64,000 bases of DNA from Treponema sp. (GTDB lineage: Bacteria; Spirochaetota; Spirochaetia; Treponematales; Treponemataceae): the NCBI GenBank assembly GCA_022510905.1, contig JAFLSN010000006.1, forward strand, positions 24,656 through 88,655, in the 5' to 3' direction. Numbering within the stretch: the stretch's first letter is position 1; each line of letters starts with the position of its first letter. A program made the position numbers and the translations under genes. This document shows, in pieces, positions 36,835 through 45,625 of this stretch. A model generated the notes under the pieces. It was not told where the DNA came from. It ran no database searches and saw only the letters and a program-made list of their open reading frames with translations.

Positions 36835-37908
36835 TTATGCCGGTGTATCGCGGAGCAGCCGGTACAGGGCGCGGGCCGAGTTTTCGGCGGTGTACGTCTC
36901 AAGGAGTCGCGCGGGGCTTTCGACCGGCTCCGCGAGCACCGCGTCGAGGTCAAGCGCCGGGTCGTCCGGATCAAGGTAGTGCGCGGCGCCTCCGTAGATT
37001 TCGGGGAGGCTAGTGCGGTCTGCAACCACGACCGGAGCCCCGCAGGACAGCGCCTCAAGCGGCGGAAGCCCGAATCCTTCAAAATAGGACGGGTGGATGA
37101 ACGCCCTGCACCGCGACATGAGAGCCTTTACCTCCGCGTCCGACACGTAGCCGGTCATGGTCACGTTGCCCAGCGTCCTCAGCTTTTCAAGCTCGGGGGG
37201 CACCACGTGGTTCAGCAGGGCCTTCCCCGAGACCACAAAACGCTCCGAGGGAAACATCTCCGCGTGATCCGCAACCCAGCGGAGGTTCTTGCGCACGGAA
37301 AGGCTTCCGAGGCAGAAGTAGAATGGCCCTTCCTCAAGCACGGGGAATTTCCGGAAGATGCCGTAGTCGGGGGGGAGCGCCCGGTAGGAAGGGCTCAGCC
37401 CGTTGGGTATGACCGTGACACGCTCCTCTGGGACATGGTACGCCTCGACTATGGTGCGCTTTGTGTATTCCGAGACGGCTACGACGGCTTTTGCGCTTTT
37501 CGCGATGCGGCGGTACATGGCGTTGCTGTACAGGCGGATGAGCCTGTCGCGGCGGCTGGTGTAGTCCTCGGGGTGGAGCCTCGCGTAGATGTCGTGCAGG
37601 TAGGCTATGCCGGGCGTGGCGTAGGGGCATGTGTTGCTGAACGAAAGGCTCGTGCCGCGCCGTGCCAGCACATGGCGCTGGAAAGCCCCGTTCGTCCAGC
37701 GCGGAAAGAACGTGGCGTCCACGCCAAGCACCGTGACGGCGATGTTCCTGTACGAGGGAACGCTCCGCGCGTTGCGCGGAAGCACCAGCTCCAGAAAACC
37801 GGGCTCCGCGATGCCGTCAAGCGCCGACACCGTGTCGATTGCCACCCGCTCTATGCCCGTGAGGTTGTGGCACCAAGCCTCGCCGTTTATCAAAATCCTC
37901 TTCTGCAT
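36835..37908 (-). CDS. GT4-type glycosyltransferase
   Basis: A 357-residue GT-B fold enzyme, probably transferring a sugar to a surface glycan. Visible are the N-terminal MQKRILINGEAW and GIERVA, an interdomain segment VIPNGLSPSY, the donor-site segment FYFCLGSLSVRKNLRWV, and the EX7E motif in SYFEGFGLPPLEAL. The ATG at 37908 begins 6 nt after TATACT preceded by TGc. The same frame is open for another 1110 codons upstream through arrays 2 and 3, which would give a spurious 1467-residue fusion. Confidence 0.87.
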   Translation of the reverse strand: MQKRILINGEAWCHNLTGIERVAIDTVSALDGIAEPGFLELVLPRNARSVPSYRNIAVTVLGVDATFFPRWTNGAFQRHVLARRGTSLSFSNTCPYATPGIAYLHDIYARLHPEDYTSRRDRLIRLYSNAMYRRIAKSAKAVVAVSEYTKRTIVEAYHVPEERVTVIPNGLSPSYRALPPDYGIFRKFPVLEEGPFYFCLGSLSVRKNLRWVADHAEMFPSERFVVSGKALLNHVVPPELEKLRTLGNVTMTGYVSDAEVKALMSRCRAFIHPSYFEGFGLPPLEALSCGAPVVVADRTSLPEIYGGAAHYLDPDDPALDLDAVLAEPVESPARLLETYTAENSARALYRLLRDTPA

Positions 37909-37914
37909 ATAACC

Positions 37915-37920
37915 AGTATA
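37915..37920 (-). promoter_or_regulatory. extended -10 box of the glycosyltransferase gene, leaderless
   Basis: TATACT preceded by TGc on the minus strand; the start codon follows after 6 nt. It lies between the gene and repeat array 2. Confidence 0.6.
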
Positions 37921-37981
37921 GCACACGCGGCGCAGGAACGGAAGCTGTTTATGCCGCCGGGCGGGCCGTGCGCAGACGCGA

Positions 37982-38440
37982 AACTGCCGGAAACACGCCG
38001 GGGAAGGCGTGAAGAAAGTTTTGAAGGCCGGAAATGCCCCGGGGAAGGCGTGAAGAAAGTTTTGAAGGCCGGAAACACGCCGTGGAAGGCGCGAAGAAAG
38101 TTTTGAAGGCCGGAAACGAGCCGGGGAAGCAACGAAAGAAGTTTTGGAGGCCGGAAACGCCCCGGGGAAGGCGTGAAGAAAGTTTTGAAGGCCGGAAACG
38201 CCCCGGGGAAGGCGTGAAGAAAGTTTTGAAGGCCGGAAACACGCCGTGGAAGGCGCGAAGAAAGTTTTGAAGGCCGGAAACGAGCCGTGGAAGGCGTGAA
38301 GGAAGTTTTGAAGGCCGGAAACGAGCCGTGGAAGGCGCGAAGGAAGTTTTGAAGGCCGGAAACACCACCGTGGAAGGCGCGAAGGAAGTTTTGGAGGCCG
38401 GAAACACGCCGGGGAAGCAACGAAGAAAGTTTTGAATGCG
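37982..38440. repeat. array 2: about 11 units of family A in inverted orientation
   Basis: Units close to GAAGAAAGTTTTGAAGGC followed by a CGGAAACGCCCCGGGG-like half, 41 bp each (one of 42). They are the reverse complement of the array 1 family. Variation alternates among CGCCCCGGGG, CACGCCGTGG and CGAGCCGTGG. Together with array 1 it brackets lepB, pcrA and the glycosyltransferase gene as inverted repeats. Confidence 0.93.
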
Positions 38441-38454
38441 GAAAACGCACCGTG

Positions 38455-41200
38455 GAGGTAATGGGAGCGCTCCCACGGCTTCACTTGGCGTGTTTCGGGG
38501 TAATGGGAGAGCTCCCACGGCTTTCCCGGCGTGTTTTCGGGCTTCGCGCGTGTGCGCACGGCTTCCCCGGCGCGTTTTGGGGCAATGGGAGCGTTCCCAC
38601 GGCTTCCCCGGTGCGTTTTCGGGTTTCGCGCGTGTGCGCACGGCTTCCCCGGCGCATTTCCGGGCTTCGCGCGTGTGCGCACGGCTTTCCCGGTGCGTTT
38701 TCGGGCTTCGCGCGTGTGCGCACGGCTTCCCCGGCGTGTTTTCGGGCTTTTCGCGTGTGCGCACGGCTTCCCCGGCGCGTTTCCGGGCTTCGCGCATTTG
38801 CGCACGGCTTCCCCTGTGCGTTTCCGGGCTTCGCGCATTTGCGCACGGCTTCCCCGGCGCGTTTCCGGGCTTCGCGCGTGTGCGCACAGCTTCCCCGGCG
38901 TGTTTTTAGGCTTCGCGCGTGTGCGCACGGCTTCCCCCGGCGTGTTTTCGGGCTTCGCGCGTGTGCGCACGGCTCCCCCGGTGCGTTTTGGGGCTTCGCG
39001 CGTGTGCGAACGGCTTTCCCAGCACATTTTCGACCAATGTGCGGGCACACTCTGCTTTCCCCGCGCGTTTTCGGGCAATGTGCAAACGCACTCTGCTTTC
39101 CCCGCGTGTTTCCGGGCAATGTGCAAACGCACTCTGCTTTCCCAGCGCATTTTCGGGCAATGTGCAAACGCACTTTGCTTTCCCGGCGTGTTTTTTGGCA
39201 ATGTGCGGGCACACTCTGCTTTCCCGGCGCGTTTTCGGGCAATGTGCAAACGCACTCTGCTTTCCCGGCGCATTTTCGGGCAATGTGCAAACGCACTCTG
39301 CTTTCCCCGCGCGTTTTCGGGCAATGTGCAAACGCACTCTGCTTTCCCGGCGTGTTTCCGGGCAATGTGCAAACGCACTCTGCTTTCCCGGCGCGTTTTC
39401 GGGCAATGTGCAAACGCACTCTGCTTTCCCGGCGCATTTTCGGGCAATGTGCAAACGCACTTTGCTTTCCCGGCGCATTTTCGGGCAATGTGCGGACGCA
39501 CTTTGCTTTCCCGGCGCATTTTCGGGCAATGTGCGGACGCACTTTGCTTTCCCGGTGCGTTTTCGGGCTTCGCGCACGTGCGCACGGCTTCCCCGGCGTG
39601 TTTTCGGGCTTCGCGCATTTGCGCACGGCTTCCCCTGTGCGTTTCCGGGCTTCGCGCGTGTGCGCACGGCTTCCCCGGCGTGTTTTCGGGCTTCGCGCAT
39701 GTGCGCACGGCTTCCCCGGTGCGTTTCCGGGCTTTTCGCGTGTGCGCACGGCTTCCCCGGCGTGTTTCCGACCAATGTGCGGACGCACTCTGCTTTCCCA
39801 GCGCATTTTCGGGCAATGTGCAAACGCACTTTGCTTTCCCGGCGCGTTTTCGGGCAATGTGCAAACGCACTCTGCTTTCCCCGCGCGTTTTCGGGCAATG
39901 TGCAAACGCACTCTGCTTTCCCGGCGTGTTTTTTGGCAATGTGCGGGCGCACTCTGCTTTCCCTGTGCGTTTCCGGGCTTCGCGCGTGTGCGCACGGCTT
40001 CCCCGGTGCGTTTTCGGGCTTCGCGCATTTGCGCACGGCTTCCCCCGGCGCGTTTCTGGGCTTCGCGCGTGTGCGCACGGCTTCCCCGGCGCGTTTTCGG
40101 GCAATGCGCAAACGCACTTTGCTTTCCCGGCGCGTTTTCGGGCAATGTGCAAACGCACTCTGCTTTCCCAGCGCATTTTCGGGCAATGTGCAAACGCACT
40201 TTGCTTTCCCCGCGCGTTTTCGGGCAATGTGCAAACGCACTCTGCTTTCCCGGTGCGTTTTCGGGCAATGTGCAAACGCACTCTGCTTTCCCGGCGTGTT
40301 TTCGGGCAATGTGCAAACGCACTTTGCTTTCCCGGCGCATTTTCGACCAATGTGCGGGCACACTCTGCTTTCCCGGCGCATTTTCGGGCAATGTGCAAAC
40401 GCACTCTGCTTTCCCGGCGCATTTTCGGGCAATGTGCAAACGCACTCTGCTTTCCCAGCGCATTTTCGACCAATGTGCGGGCACACTCTGCTTTCCCGGC
40501 GTGTTTTTTGGCAATGTGCAAACGCACTCTGCTTTCCCAGCGCATTTTCGGGCAATGTGCAAACGCACTTTGCTTTCCCGGCGCATTTTCGACCAATGTG
40601 CGGACGCACTCTGCTTTCCCAGCGCATTTTCGGGCAATGTGCAAACGCACTCTGCTTTCCCAGCGCATTTTCGGGTAATGTGCAAACGCACTTTGCTTTT
40701 CCAGCGCATTTCCGGGCTTTTCGCGTATGCGCACGGCTTTCCCGGTGCGTTTCCGGGCTTCGCGCGTGTGCGCAAGGCTTCCCCGGCGTGTTTCCGGGCT
40801 TCGCGCGTTTGCGCACGGCTTCCCCTGTGCGTTTCCGGGCTTCGCGCATTTGCGCACGGCTTCCCCTGTGCGTTTCCGGGCTTCGCGCATTTGCGCACGG
40901 CTTCCCCTGTGCGTTTCCGGGCTTCGCGCATTTGCGCACGGCTTCCCCTGTGCGTTTCCGGGCTTCGCGCGTGTGCGCACGGCTTCCCCCGGCGCGTTTC
41001 CGGGCTTCGCGCGTATGCGCACGGCTTCACTTGGCGCGTTTTGGGGCAATGGGAGGGCTCCCACGGCTTCACTTGGTGTGTTTTTGGGGCAATGGGAGGG
41101 CTCCCACGGCTTTGCTTGGTGTGTTTTTGGGCGATGGGGGCGTTTCCACGGTCTTGCTGGTGTGTTTTGGGGTGGTGGGAGGGGTTCTGCGGGGTGGAAA
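38455..41200. repeat. array 3: about 66 units of 41 bp with four hairpin types (B, C, C', D)
   Basis: The constant part is close to GGCTTCCCCGGCGCGTTTTC, shared with family A. The variable part is one of a few recurring sequences: B with CGCGTGTGCGCACGG or a GCGCATTTGCGC variant; C with GGGCAATGTGCAAACGCAC; C' with ATGTGCGGGCACAC or ATGTGCGGACGCAC; D with TGGGAGNNCTCCCA. Blocks run D (38455), B, C (39037), B (39560), C (39770), B (39965), C (40096), B (40705), D (41040-41165). Spacing is 41 bp (for example 39076 to 39117). The last 40 bp degenerate into G-rich sequence. Confidence 0.93.
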
Positions 41201-41236
41201 TGTTTCCGGGGTGGGCGTGGGGGTGTTTCTGCTGGC

Positions 41237-41274
41237 AAAAAAAACGCGGCCCGGGAGGGGTTCCTCGGGCCGCG
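41237..41274 (-). terminator. intrinsic terminator of the two-lipoprotein operon
   Basis: On the minus strand a perfect 9-bp stem CGCGGCCCG/CGGGCCGCG with a 12-nt loop is followed by eight T residues. It lies 10 bp after the stop at 41284 and bounds array 3. Confidence 0.92.
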
Positions 41275-41283
41275 CCGTCTTTG

Positions 41284-42210
41284 TTACATGAAGAGTCTTG
41301 CGAGTTCTTCCGCTTCTTCCGCCGCGCGCTTGGCTGCGGCATCCTCCGCGCTCAGCTCCCTTGCCCTCAGGCCGGCCTGCGCGGTCTCCGCGTTGGAGGC
41401 TGCCGCGCTTGCGTTGGCCTCTGCCCGGAATGCCTCAAGCCGCGCCATCTGCACTTTGTATTCCCGCTCGTCCTGCTCCCGCTTCTGCGCGTCCTCTTTG
41501 TCCGAGTCAGCCGCCATCTCGTCGAACAGTTTGACGACTCTCTGCCTTGTCTCGGAAGTAAGGCTCACGTCCTTCATGACGTCAGTCAGGTACTTTCGGC
41601 ACAGATTGTCCCATGACTCCTTGCTCATCGAAAAGACAGTCCAGTAGAGGTATCTTTCGCTTGTTTCCTTGGTAACCGCGTTTGTGGTGCGCACCTTCTG
41701 CCAGTGCACCAGCGGCTCCCCCTCCTCGCGCAGGCCCGTCATGTCCACCTTGGTCTGGCTTGCGACATCGCCCAGCGCCTCAAGCTGCCCCATGTCGTTC
41801 AGCCCCTGGCCCACGCGGGCGATGGCCTTCATGGCCAGCTCCGCCGCCTGCGTGTAGATGAAGTTCGTGCGGGAAAGTGCCTGCGCGATTTCCCGGGTGG
41901 CCCCTTCTCCAGGGCTGGTTTTGATGACCCTGTTGGCATCGATAGAATACTTCCTCTTGATTTCGGTGGCGTTCCCCTGCCTCAAGGTTTTGAGCCATTC
42001 CGGCACGGCAGGCTCGTCCAACGTTCGGCCAGACCAGTCAACGATGACGACCTTGTCCACATCGTCATCTTTTGCCTTCGGCGCGCTTACCTCCACGTTC
42101 AGGCCGGTGTCCGTCACGCGCACTGCCGCGCTTGTTGACGCGCAGCCTGCAAGGAGCGCTCCCGCCATTACCGCGGCTGCCGCCGCTGTGATTGCCTGTG
42201 TCTTTTTCAT
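41284..42210 (-). CDS. lipoprotein of unknown function
   Basis: A 308-residue protein with a lipoprotein signal peptide and lipobox LLAGC (Cys23). The middle region (TREIAQALSRTNFIYTQAAELAMKAIARVG) resembles LPP20-like proteins, as does its upstream neighbour. The C-terminal 80 residues form a long Ala/Glu/Arg-rich coiled coil ending in ELARLFM. It is probably anchored to a membrane facing the periplasm or cell surface. The gene follows the LPP20-domain gene after 27 bp in one operon. Confidence 0.8.
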   Translation of the reverse strand: MKKTQAITAAAAAVMAGALLAGCASTSAAVRVTDTGLNVEVSAPKAKDDDVDKVVIVDWSGRTLDEPAVPEWLKTLRQGNATEIKRKYSIDANRVIKTSPGEGATREIAQALSRTNFIYTQAAELAMKAIARVGQGLNDMGQLEALGDVASQTKVDMTGLREEGEPLVHWQKVRTTNAVTKETSERYLYWTVFSMSKESWDNLCRKYLTDVMKDVSLTSETRQRVVKLFDEMAADSDKEDAQKREQDEREYKVQMARLEAFRAEANASAAASNAETAQAGLRARELSAEDAAAKRAAEEAEELARLFM

Positions 42211-42237
42211 TCTGTTTTACCTCCGTAAAATGAAAGA

Positions 42238-43239
42238 CTATAATCTCAAGGCCGCGCCCAAATCTTTTTGGAGCGCTGCCTCGATTTCCTTTGCGAGCGC
42301 CGGATACGCCCTTTTCCTGGCGTTTTCCAGCGTGTAGGCGACCTCCCTCTCCGTGGCCGCCGTGTCGAACGAGTAGACGGCGTTTCCGCCTTTGCCCGTG
42401 ATTCTTATGCCCACCGCCGGCGTGATTGAGACCGGGTCGCTTCCGCTCGCGCCGTCGTCAATCTCTGCGCTTGCGGTGTAGGCCGCGCCGTCCGCGGTCT
42501 TTGCCACGGTGAGGCCGCAGGTGCTGAGCGCGGTGGAGATGGCCCGTTCTATCGCGCGGTTGTGGTCGCCCGGTACGTCCACATACACCGTGCATTCTTT
42601 TATCGCAGCCTCGACCAGCACGGGAACATGCGCCACCTTGTCGCGCTCGCCCGAATACGCCGCCTCGTTTTTGGATGAGATGATTCTTCCGTATTCGAGC
42701 TTTTCCAGCAGGGTGCCGCCCGCCTCCCATGCGGTCTTGCAGCGTGCGATCCGCGTGAAGGGGTCTGCCTCGCTCACCGCGCCCGTGTACTGCCCCTGGA
42801 ACGTTTTGAGCGCTCCGTCGATCTGCGGCTTGTACTGCTTCCAGGCTTCATCGCGTTTTATGTAGGCCACGCAGTACCATCTCTTTTCCTTCTTGTGGTA
42901 GTACGGCTCGGTGCGCTCCAGCGCGAAGAGGCTCACTTCCGACGAGACCTTCACGTCGTCAATAACGGTCAGCCGCTCGTCCACGGATGTTCCGCTCGAT
43001 ATTGACTGCATGGTGGTGGACAGGTTCGCGTTCACGCTGGTCTTGAAGTACCGGGCAATCTGCGACATCGCGTCTGTCTGTGCGGCCTCTGAGGATTTTC
43101 CGCTTCCGCGCTGGGCGAGGTACTCGCCGTCGGGGTAGACTGTGCGGTGGTTCGTTACCCAGTCGGGCATGGGCGCGGGCTTTGCGGACAAAGCTGCCGC
43201 GAGCATGAAGGGCGCAAGAATGGTGATGGTTTTTTTCAT
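42238..43239 (-). CDS. LPP20-domain exported protein
   Basis: A 333-residue protein with signal peptide MKKTITILAPFMLAAALSA and an LPP20-like domain (PDWVTNHRTVYPDGEYLAQRGSG, AMSQIARYF, WYCVAYIKRDEA). The C-terminal part resembles the flagellar/outer-membrane assembly LPP20 relatives. The start at 43239 has GGAGG 5 nt upstream and opens on the signal peptide. A GTG at 43359, 6 nt after TATAAT, is in frame and would add 40 residues in front of the signal peptide, which seems unlikely to be used for export. Confidence 0.8.
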   Translation of the reverse strand: MKKTITILAPFMLAAALSAKPAPMPDWVTNHRTVYPDGEYLAQRGSGKSSEAAQTDAMSQIARYFKTSVNANLSTTMQSISSGTSVDERLTVIDDVKVSSEVSLFALERTEPYYHKKEKRWYCVAYIKRDEAWKQYKPQIDGALKTFQGQYTGAVSEADPFTRIARCKTAWEAGGTLLEKLEYGRIISSKNEAAYSGERDKVAHVPVLVEAAIKECTVYVDVPGDHNRAIERAISTALSTCGLTVAKTADGAAYTASAEIDDGASGSDPVSITPAVGIRITGKGGNAVYSFDTAATEREVAYTLENARKRAYPALAKEIEAALQKDLGAALRL

Positions 43240-43365
43240 CTTTTCCTCCAGAACAAGATCTGCCGTGCCTGCGGCTTTAGGCGGCTGTACGGGCTGTTTT
43301 AAGTCCATGCCGGCCGCAGATTTTTTTCTGCGTTGTTTGCTTTGTGGCATGGCGCGCACAGAGCT

Positions 43366-43371
43366 ATTATA
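43366..43371 (-). promoter_or_regulatory. -10 box of the LPP20/lipoprotein operon
   Basis: Perfect TATAAT on the minus strand. It would give a 5' leader of about 120 nt to the signal-peptide start, or a leaderless GTG start at 43359. Confidence 0.5.
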
Positions 43372-43862
43372 CCGCGCTGTTTCTGCCTTGTATATTCAGA
43401 TTTTCCCGAAACGCCGGGTATTTTTCCCGTTTTTTTGGGAATGCCGTGAAATTGTCCGGCGGGCTCCGCGTTCGCGGCCGGCGCGGGGAAGCCCGCATGT
43501 GCGGAAAAGGCGGAACCGCCCCCCGGGAGCGCTTGGGGCACGCCTTGGAAGGGCGCGGAGGTTTTTTGAATGCCTGAAATGCGCTGGACAATGTTCATCA
43601 TGGTGATTCTACACTACAACGCGGATTGACGCAAGGTGGGTGGGTATCAGGAAGGCTCGGTGGCTTAGGGCAGGGAAGCGGCGGCGTTCCGTTTTATGGC
43701 GCCCTGCATGCGCGCTGCGGTATGGAAAAAAGCGATGAATTCTTTAGTGTTTTGGAAAATTTTTGTGGAAGCGCGGCAGGAAATGTTGTACAATGAAGGA
43801 GTGTTTTCAAAAACGGTTTTTGGAAATGCTGCAGAGCGTATTTTTTTAGGAGGAGTATCGTA
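43372..43862. other. divergent intergenic region, 490 bp
   Basis: It holds the promoter region of the LamG lipoprotein: a TACAAT box at 43789-43794, an imperfect inverted repeat CAAAAAC/GTTTTTG near 43808-43823, and AGGAGGAG just before the ATG. Several GC-rich hairpins lie around 43440-43560. I see no RNA gene. A 100-codon minus frame at 43299-43601 is not convincing. Confidence 0.5.
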
Positions 43863-44723
43863 ATGAAACGAATCTGTACAGGTCTGGCGGCTGTGGCTGC
43901 CTTGGGTCTGCTTTCTGGCTGCGCTTCGTCTGGCGGCGCGCAAAAAAGCAGTGGAAGCACCGGAAGTGCCGGCGGGGCGTATGTCATCAAGTCCGGCGAC
44001 GGTGTTGTGGGCTACTACACTTTCGATGAAGCTATCGACGATAATGAAGTGGTTGACCATTCAGGTCTCGGAATCAACGTGTACACGGCCGCTCTCGACG
44101 GTTCCGTGCAGGTTGAGGGCAAGGTCGGCGATGGCCTGAGCTTCAACGGCGAGGACGAGTATATCACTCTTGAGGGCGATGTGCTCGATGGCGACGGCTT
44201 TACGTTCGCGGCCTGGCTCAAGCCCAACGCCTGGAAGGACTGGACCCGCGTGTTCGACATCGGCGACACCACCGAGGACATGTGGTGCGGCATGGACTTT
44301 GAGACCAAAAAGCTCCGTTTTGACGTGATAGGCGGCAAGGGCTCATGTTCGCTCCTTGCCGATCTTCCTGCCACCGGCACATGGACCCATGTGGCCGCGA
44401 CCCTTGGAAACGGAAAGGCCGCCATCTATGTGGACGGAAAGCTGGCCGATGAAAAGCCTGTGGCCGTGACCGTGGCCAACATCGCGGCAAACGTGCAGGG
44501 AATCTTTGTCGGGCGCTCGAACTGGCCCGATCCGCTGTTTGACGGCGTGATGGACGAGGTTCTTGTAGCAAACCGTGCGTTCAGCGCGAAAGAAATCGCG
44601 GCCGTCAAGAACGGCATTGTTGCGCCGGGCTCGGACGGCGATGCTGCCGAAGCCGAGGCTGCCGCGGAAGAATCCGAAGAGTCGGTGACGATAGACGAAG
44701 AAGCGAGCGACGAAGAAATCTGA
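43863..44723 (+). CDS. LamG-like (concanavalin A fold) lipoprotein
   Basis: A 286-residue lipoprotein with lipobox LLSGC (Cys20) and a short Ser/Gly linker. A LamG/laminin-G-like lectin domain follows: VVGYYTFDEAIDDNEVVDHSG, GFTFAAWLKP, WTHVAATLGNGKAAIYVDGK and FDGVMDEVLVANRAFSAKEI. It may bind carbohydrate or act as a surface protein. The last 35 residues are acidic, rich in Glu, Asp and Ala. It has AGGAGGAG before the ATG and an intrinsic terminator after the stop, so it is monocistronic. Confidence 0.87.
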   Translation: MKRICTGLAAVAALGLLSGCASSGGAQKSSGSTGSAGGAYVIKSGDGVVGYYTFDEAIDDNEVVDHSGLGINVYTAALDGSVQVEGKVGDGLSFNGEDEYITLEGDVLDGDGFTFAAWLKPNAWKDWTRVFDIGDTTEDMWCGMDFETKKLRFDVIGGKGSCSLLADLPATGTWTHVAATLGNGKAAIYVDGKLADEKPVAVTVANIAANVQGIFVGRSNWPDPLFDGVMDEVLVANRAFSAKEIAAVKNGIVAPGSDGDAAEAEAAAEESEESVTIDEEASDEEI

Positions 44724-44736
44724 CGCGCTCTGCGCT

Positions 44737-44776
44737 AAAGCCCGCTGGTCCATAAAGGCCCGGCGGGCTTTTTTTT
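44737..44776 (+). terminator. intrinsic terminator
   Basis: Stem AAAGCCCGC with GCGGGCTTT, the latter running into eight T residues, just after the LamG gene stop. Confidence 0.9.
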
Positions 44777-44800
44777 GCACGGACTGGCTCTGTGTGGCGG

Positions 44801-45349
44801 TCAGTTCCGTTTTATGAACTGTATGTAGTCGAGGCTCATGCCGGTGCTGCCGATTTTGTGTTCTGAATTGGCCTGCACGGTCACAAGGATTGTGCGGGGT
44901 TCTTCCAGCGTAAAATATATCGGAACCCGCGTGGTAAGCTCGTATGAGCCGAGTGGCGGGTCGGACGGGTAGACCCTGTATGGAACTTTGTCGAGGTACA
45001 CATAGAACGGCGCGTGGGCGCTGTCGGTGGCTTTTTCGCTCACAAGGCATTCGTATGTTCCTTCGGGAAAGCTTATTTTTACCTGCGCGGTCGAGGAGTC
45101 GTCGAGCAGCCGTGCCGCAAAGCCGCCAGAAGCTTCTTTGTCGGCAAATACCTGGAAGCGGTAGAGCAGCATGGATTCAAACTCGTGCCTGATGCCGGGC
45201 GACTTGTAGTTTATGACAGGCAGCTCCGTCGGAAGCGGGGGAAGTGGCGTCGCGAGCTCCTGGTGATCCACCGTGACTTTCGTAGACTTGCACGATGCTA
45301 GCGCCATGAGCAGCGCCGCGAAACAAAAAAGGCATGCGGACTGTTTCAT
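44801..45349 (-). CDS. small lipoprotein of unknown function
   Basis: A 182-residue protein with signal peptide MKQSACLFCFAALLMALASC and a lipobox Cys20 (LASC). The mature part is predicted to be mostly beta-strand with repeated segments (YECLVSEKATDSAHAPFYVYLDKVPYRV). Its family is not recognised. The ATG lies 6 nt after TAAAAT preceded by TGc, another leaderless arrangement. It is convergent with the LamG gene. Confidence 0.75.
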   Translation of the reverse strand: MKQSACLFCFAALLMALASCKSTKVTVDHQELATPLPPLPTELPVINYKSPGIRHEFESMLLYRFQVFADKEASGGFAARLLDDSSTAQVKISFPEGTYECLVSEKATDSAHAPFYVYLDKVPYRVYPSDPPLGSYELTTRVPIYFTLEEPRTILVTVQANSEHKIGSTGMSLDYIQFIKRN

Positions 45350-45355
45350 GTTCCG

Positions 45356-45361
45356 ATTTTA
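45356..45361 (-). promoter_or_regulatory. extended -10 box of the small lipoprotein gene, leaderless
   Basis: TAAAAT preceded by TGc; the ATG at 45349 follows after 6 nt. Confidence 0.5.
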
Positions 45362-45504
45362 GCACAAAGACTGGGGTTTGAAAAGTCCGCGCCGGCCCGG
45401 GCTTTTCAAACCGCCATAGGCTTGCGGGGAGCCTGCAAGTCTATGGCGCGCGTGAGGTTTCTCTGTGTGTGCGGGCGGCCAAAAGACATCTTCGCATGGC
45501 AGTA

Positions 45505-45533
45505 TTGACATGTTTTTTTTGCCGTGATATATT
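45505..45533 (+). promoter_or_regulatory. strong promoter of the rimP-pnp operon
   Basis: TTGACA (45505-45510), a 17-nt spacer, then TATATT (45528-45533), close to consensus. Transcription would start near 45540, giving an 86-nt leader. Confidence 0.75.
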
Positions 45534-45567
45534 GTGGATACATTTTAATATACTGCAAGATTAAAGT

Positions 45568-45592
45568 GGAGCCCAGAAACGGCTCCTTTTTT
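45568..45592 (+). promoter_or_regulatory. terminator-like attenuator in the rimP-nusA leader
   Basis: Stem GGAGCC (45568-45573) with GGCTCC (45581-45586), a 7-nt loop and a T6 tract. It lies between the promoter and rimP. Since NusA affects pausing and termination at such hairpins, the operon may regulate itself by attenuation; this is inference. Confidence 0.7.
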
Positions 45593-45625
45593 GTTGTGCG
45601 GAACGGAATCCGCAGAGGTACGTGT

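Noticed and set aside
31222..41200. CRISPR array
   Set aside because: Constant and variable parts alternate, but the variable parts are only a few recurring types and the constant part varies from unit to unit. No cas gene is nearby.
38455..41200. Integron attC array
   Set aside because: Units are 41 bp and directly tandem with no gene cassettes or integrase, unlike attC sites.
36835..41238. A 1467-residue repeat-glycosyltransferase fusion
   Set aside because: The first 1110 codons are arrays 2 and 3, and an extended -10 box lies 6 nt before the ATG at 37908.
43299..43601. A 100-residue minus-strand protein
   Set aside because: Proline/glycine-rich without homology; it runs across the promoter of the LPP20 gene. 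A TAGAAT box near its start makes it not quite impossible.
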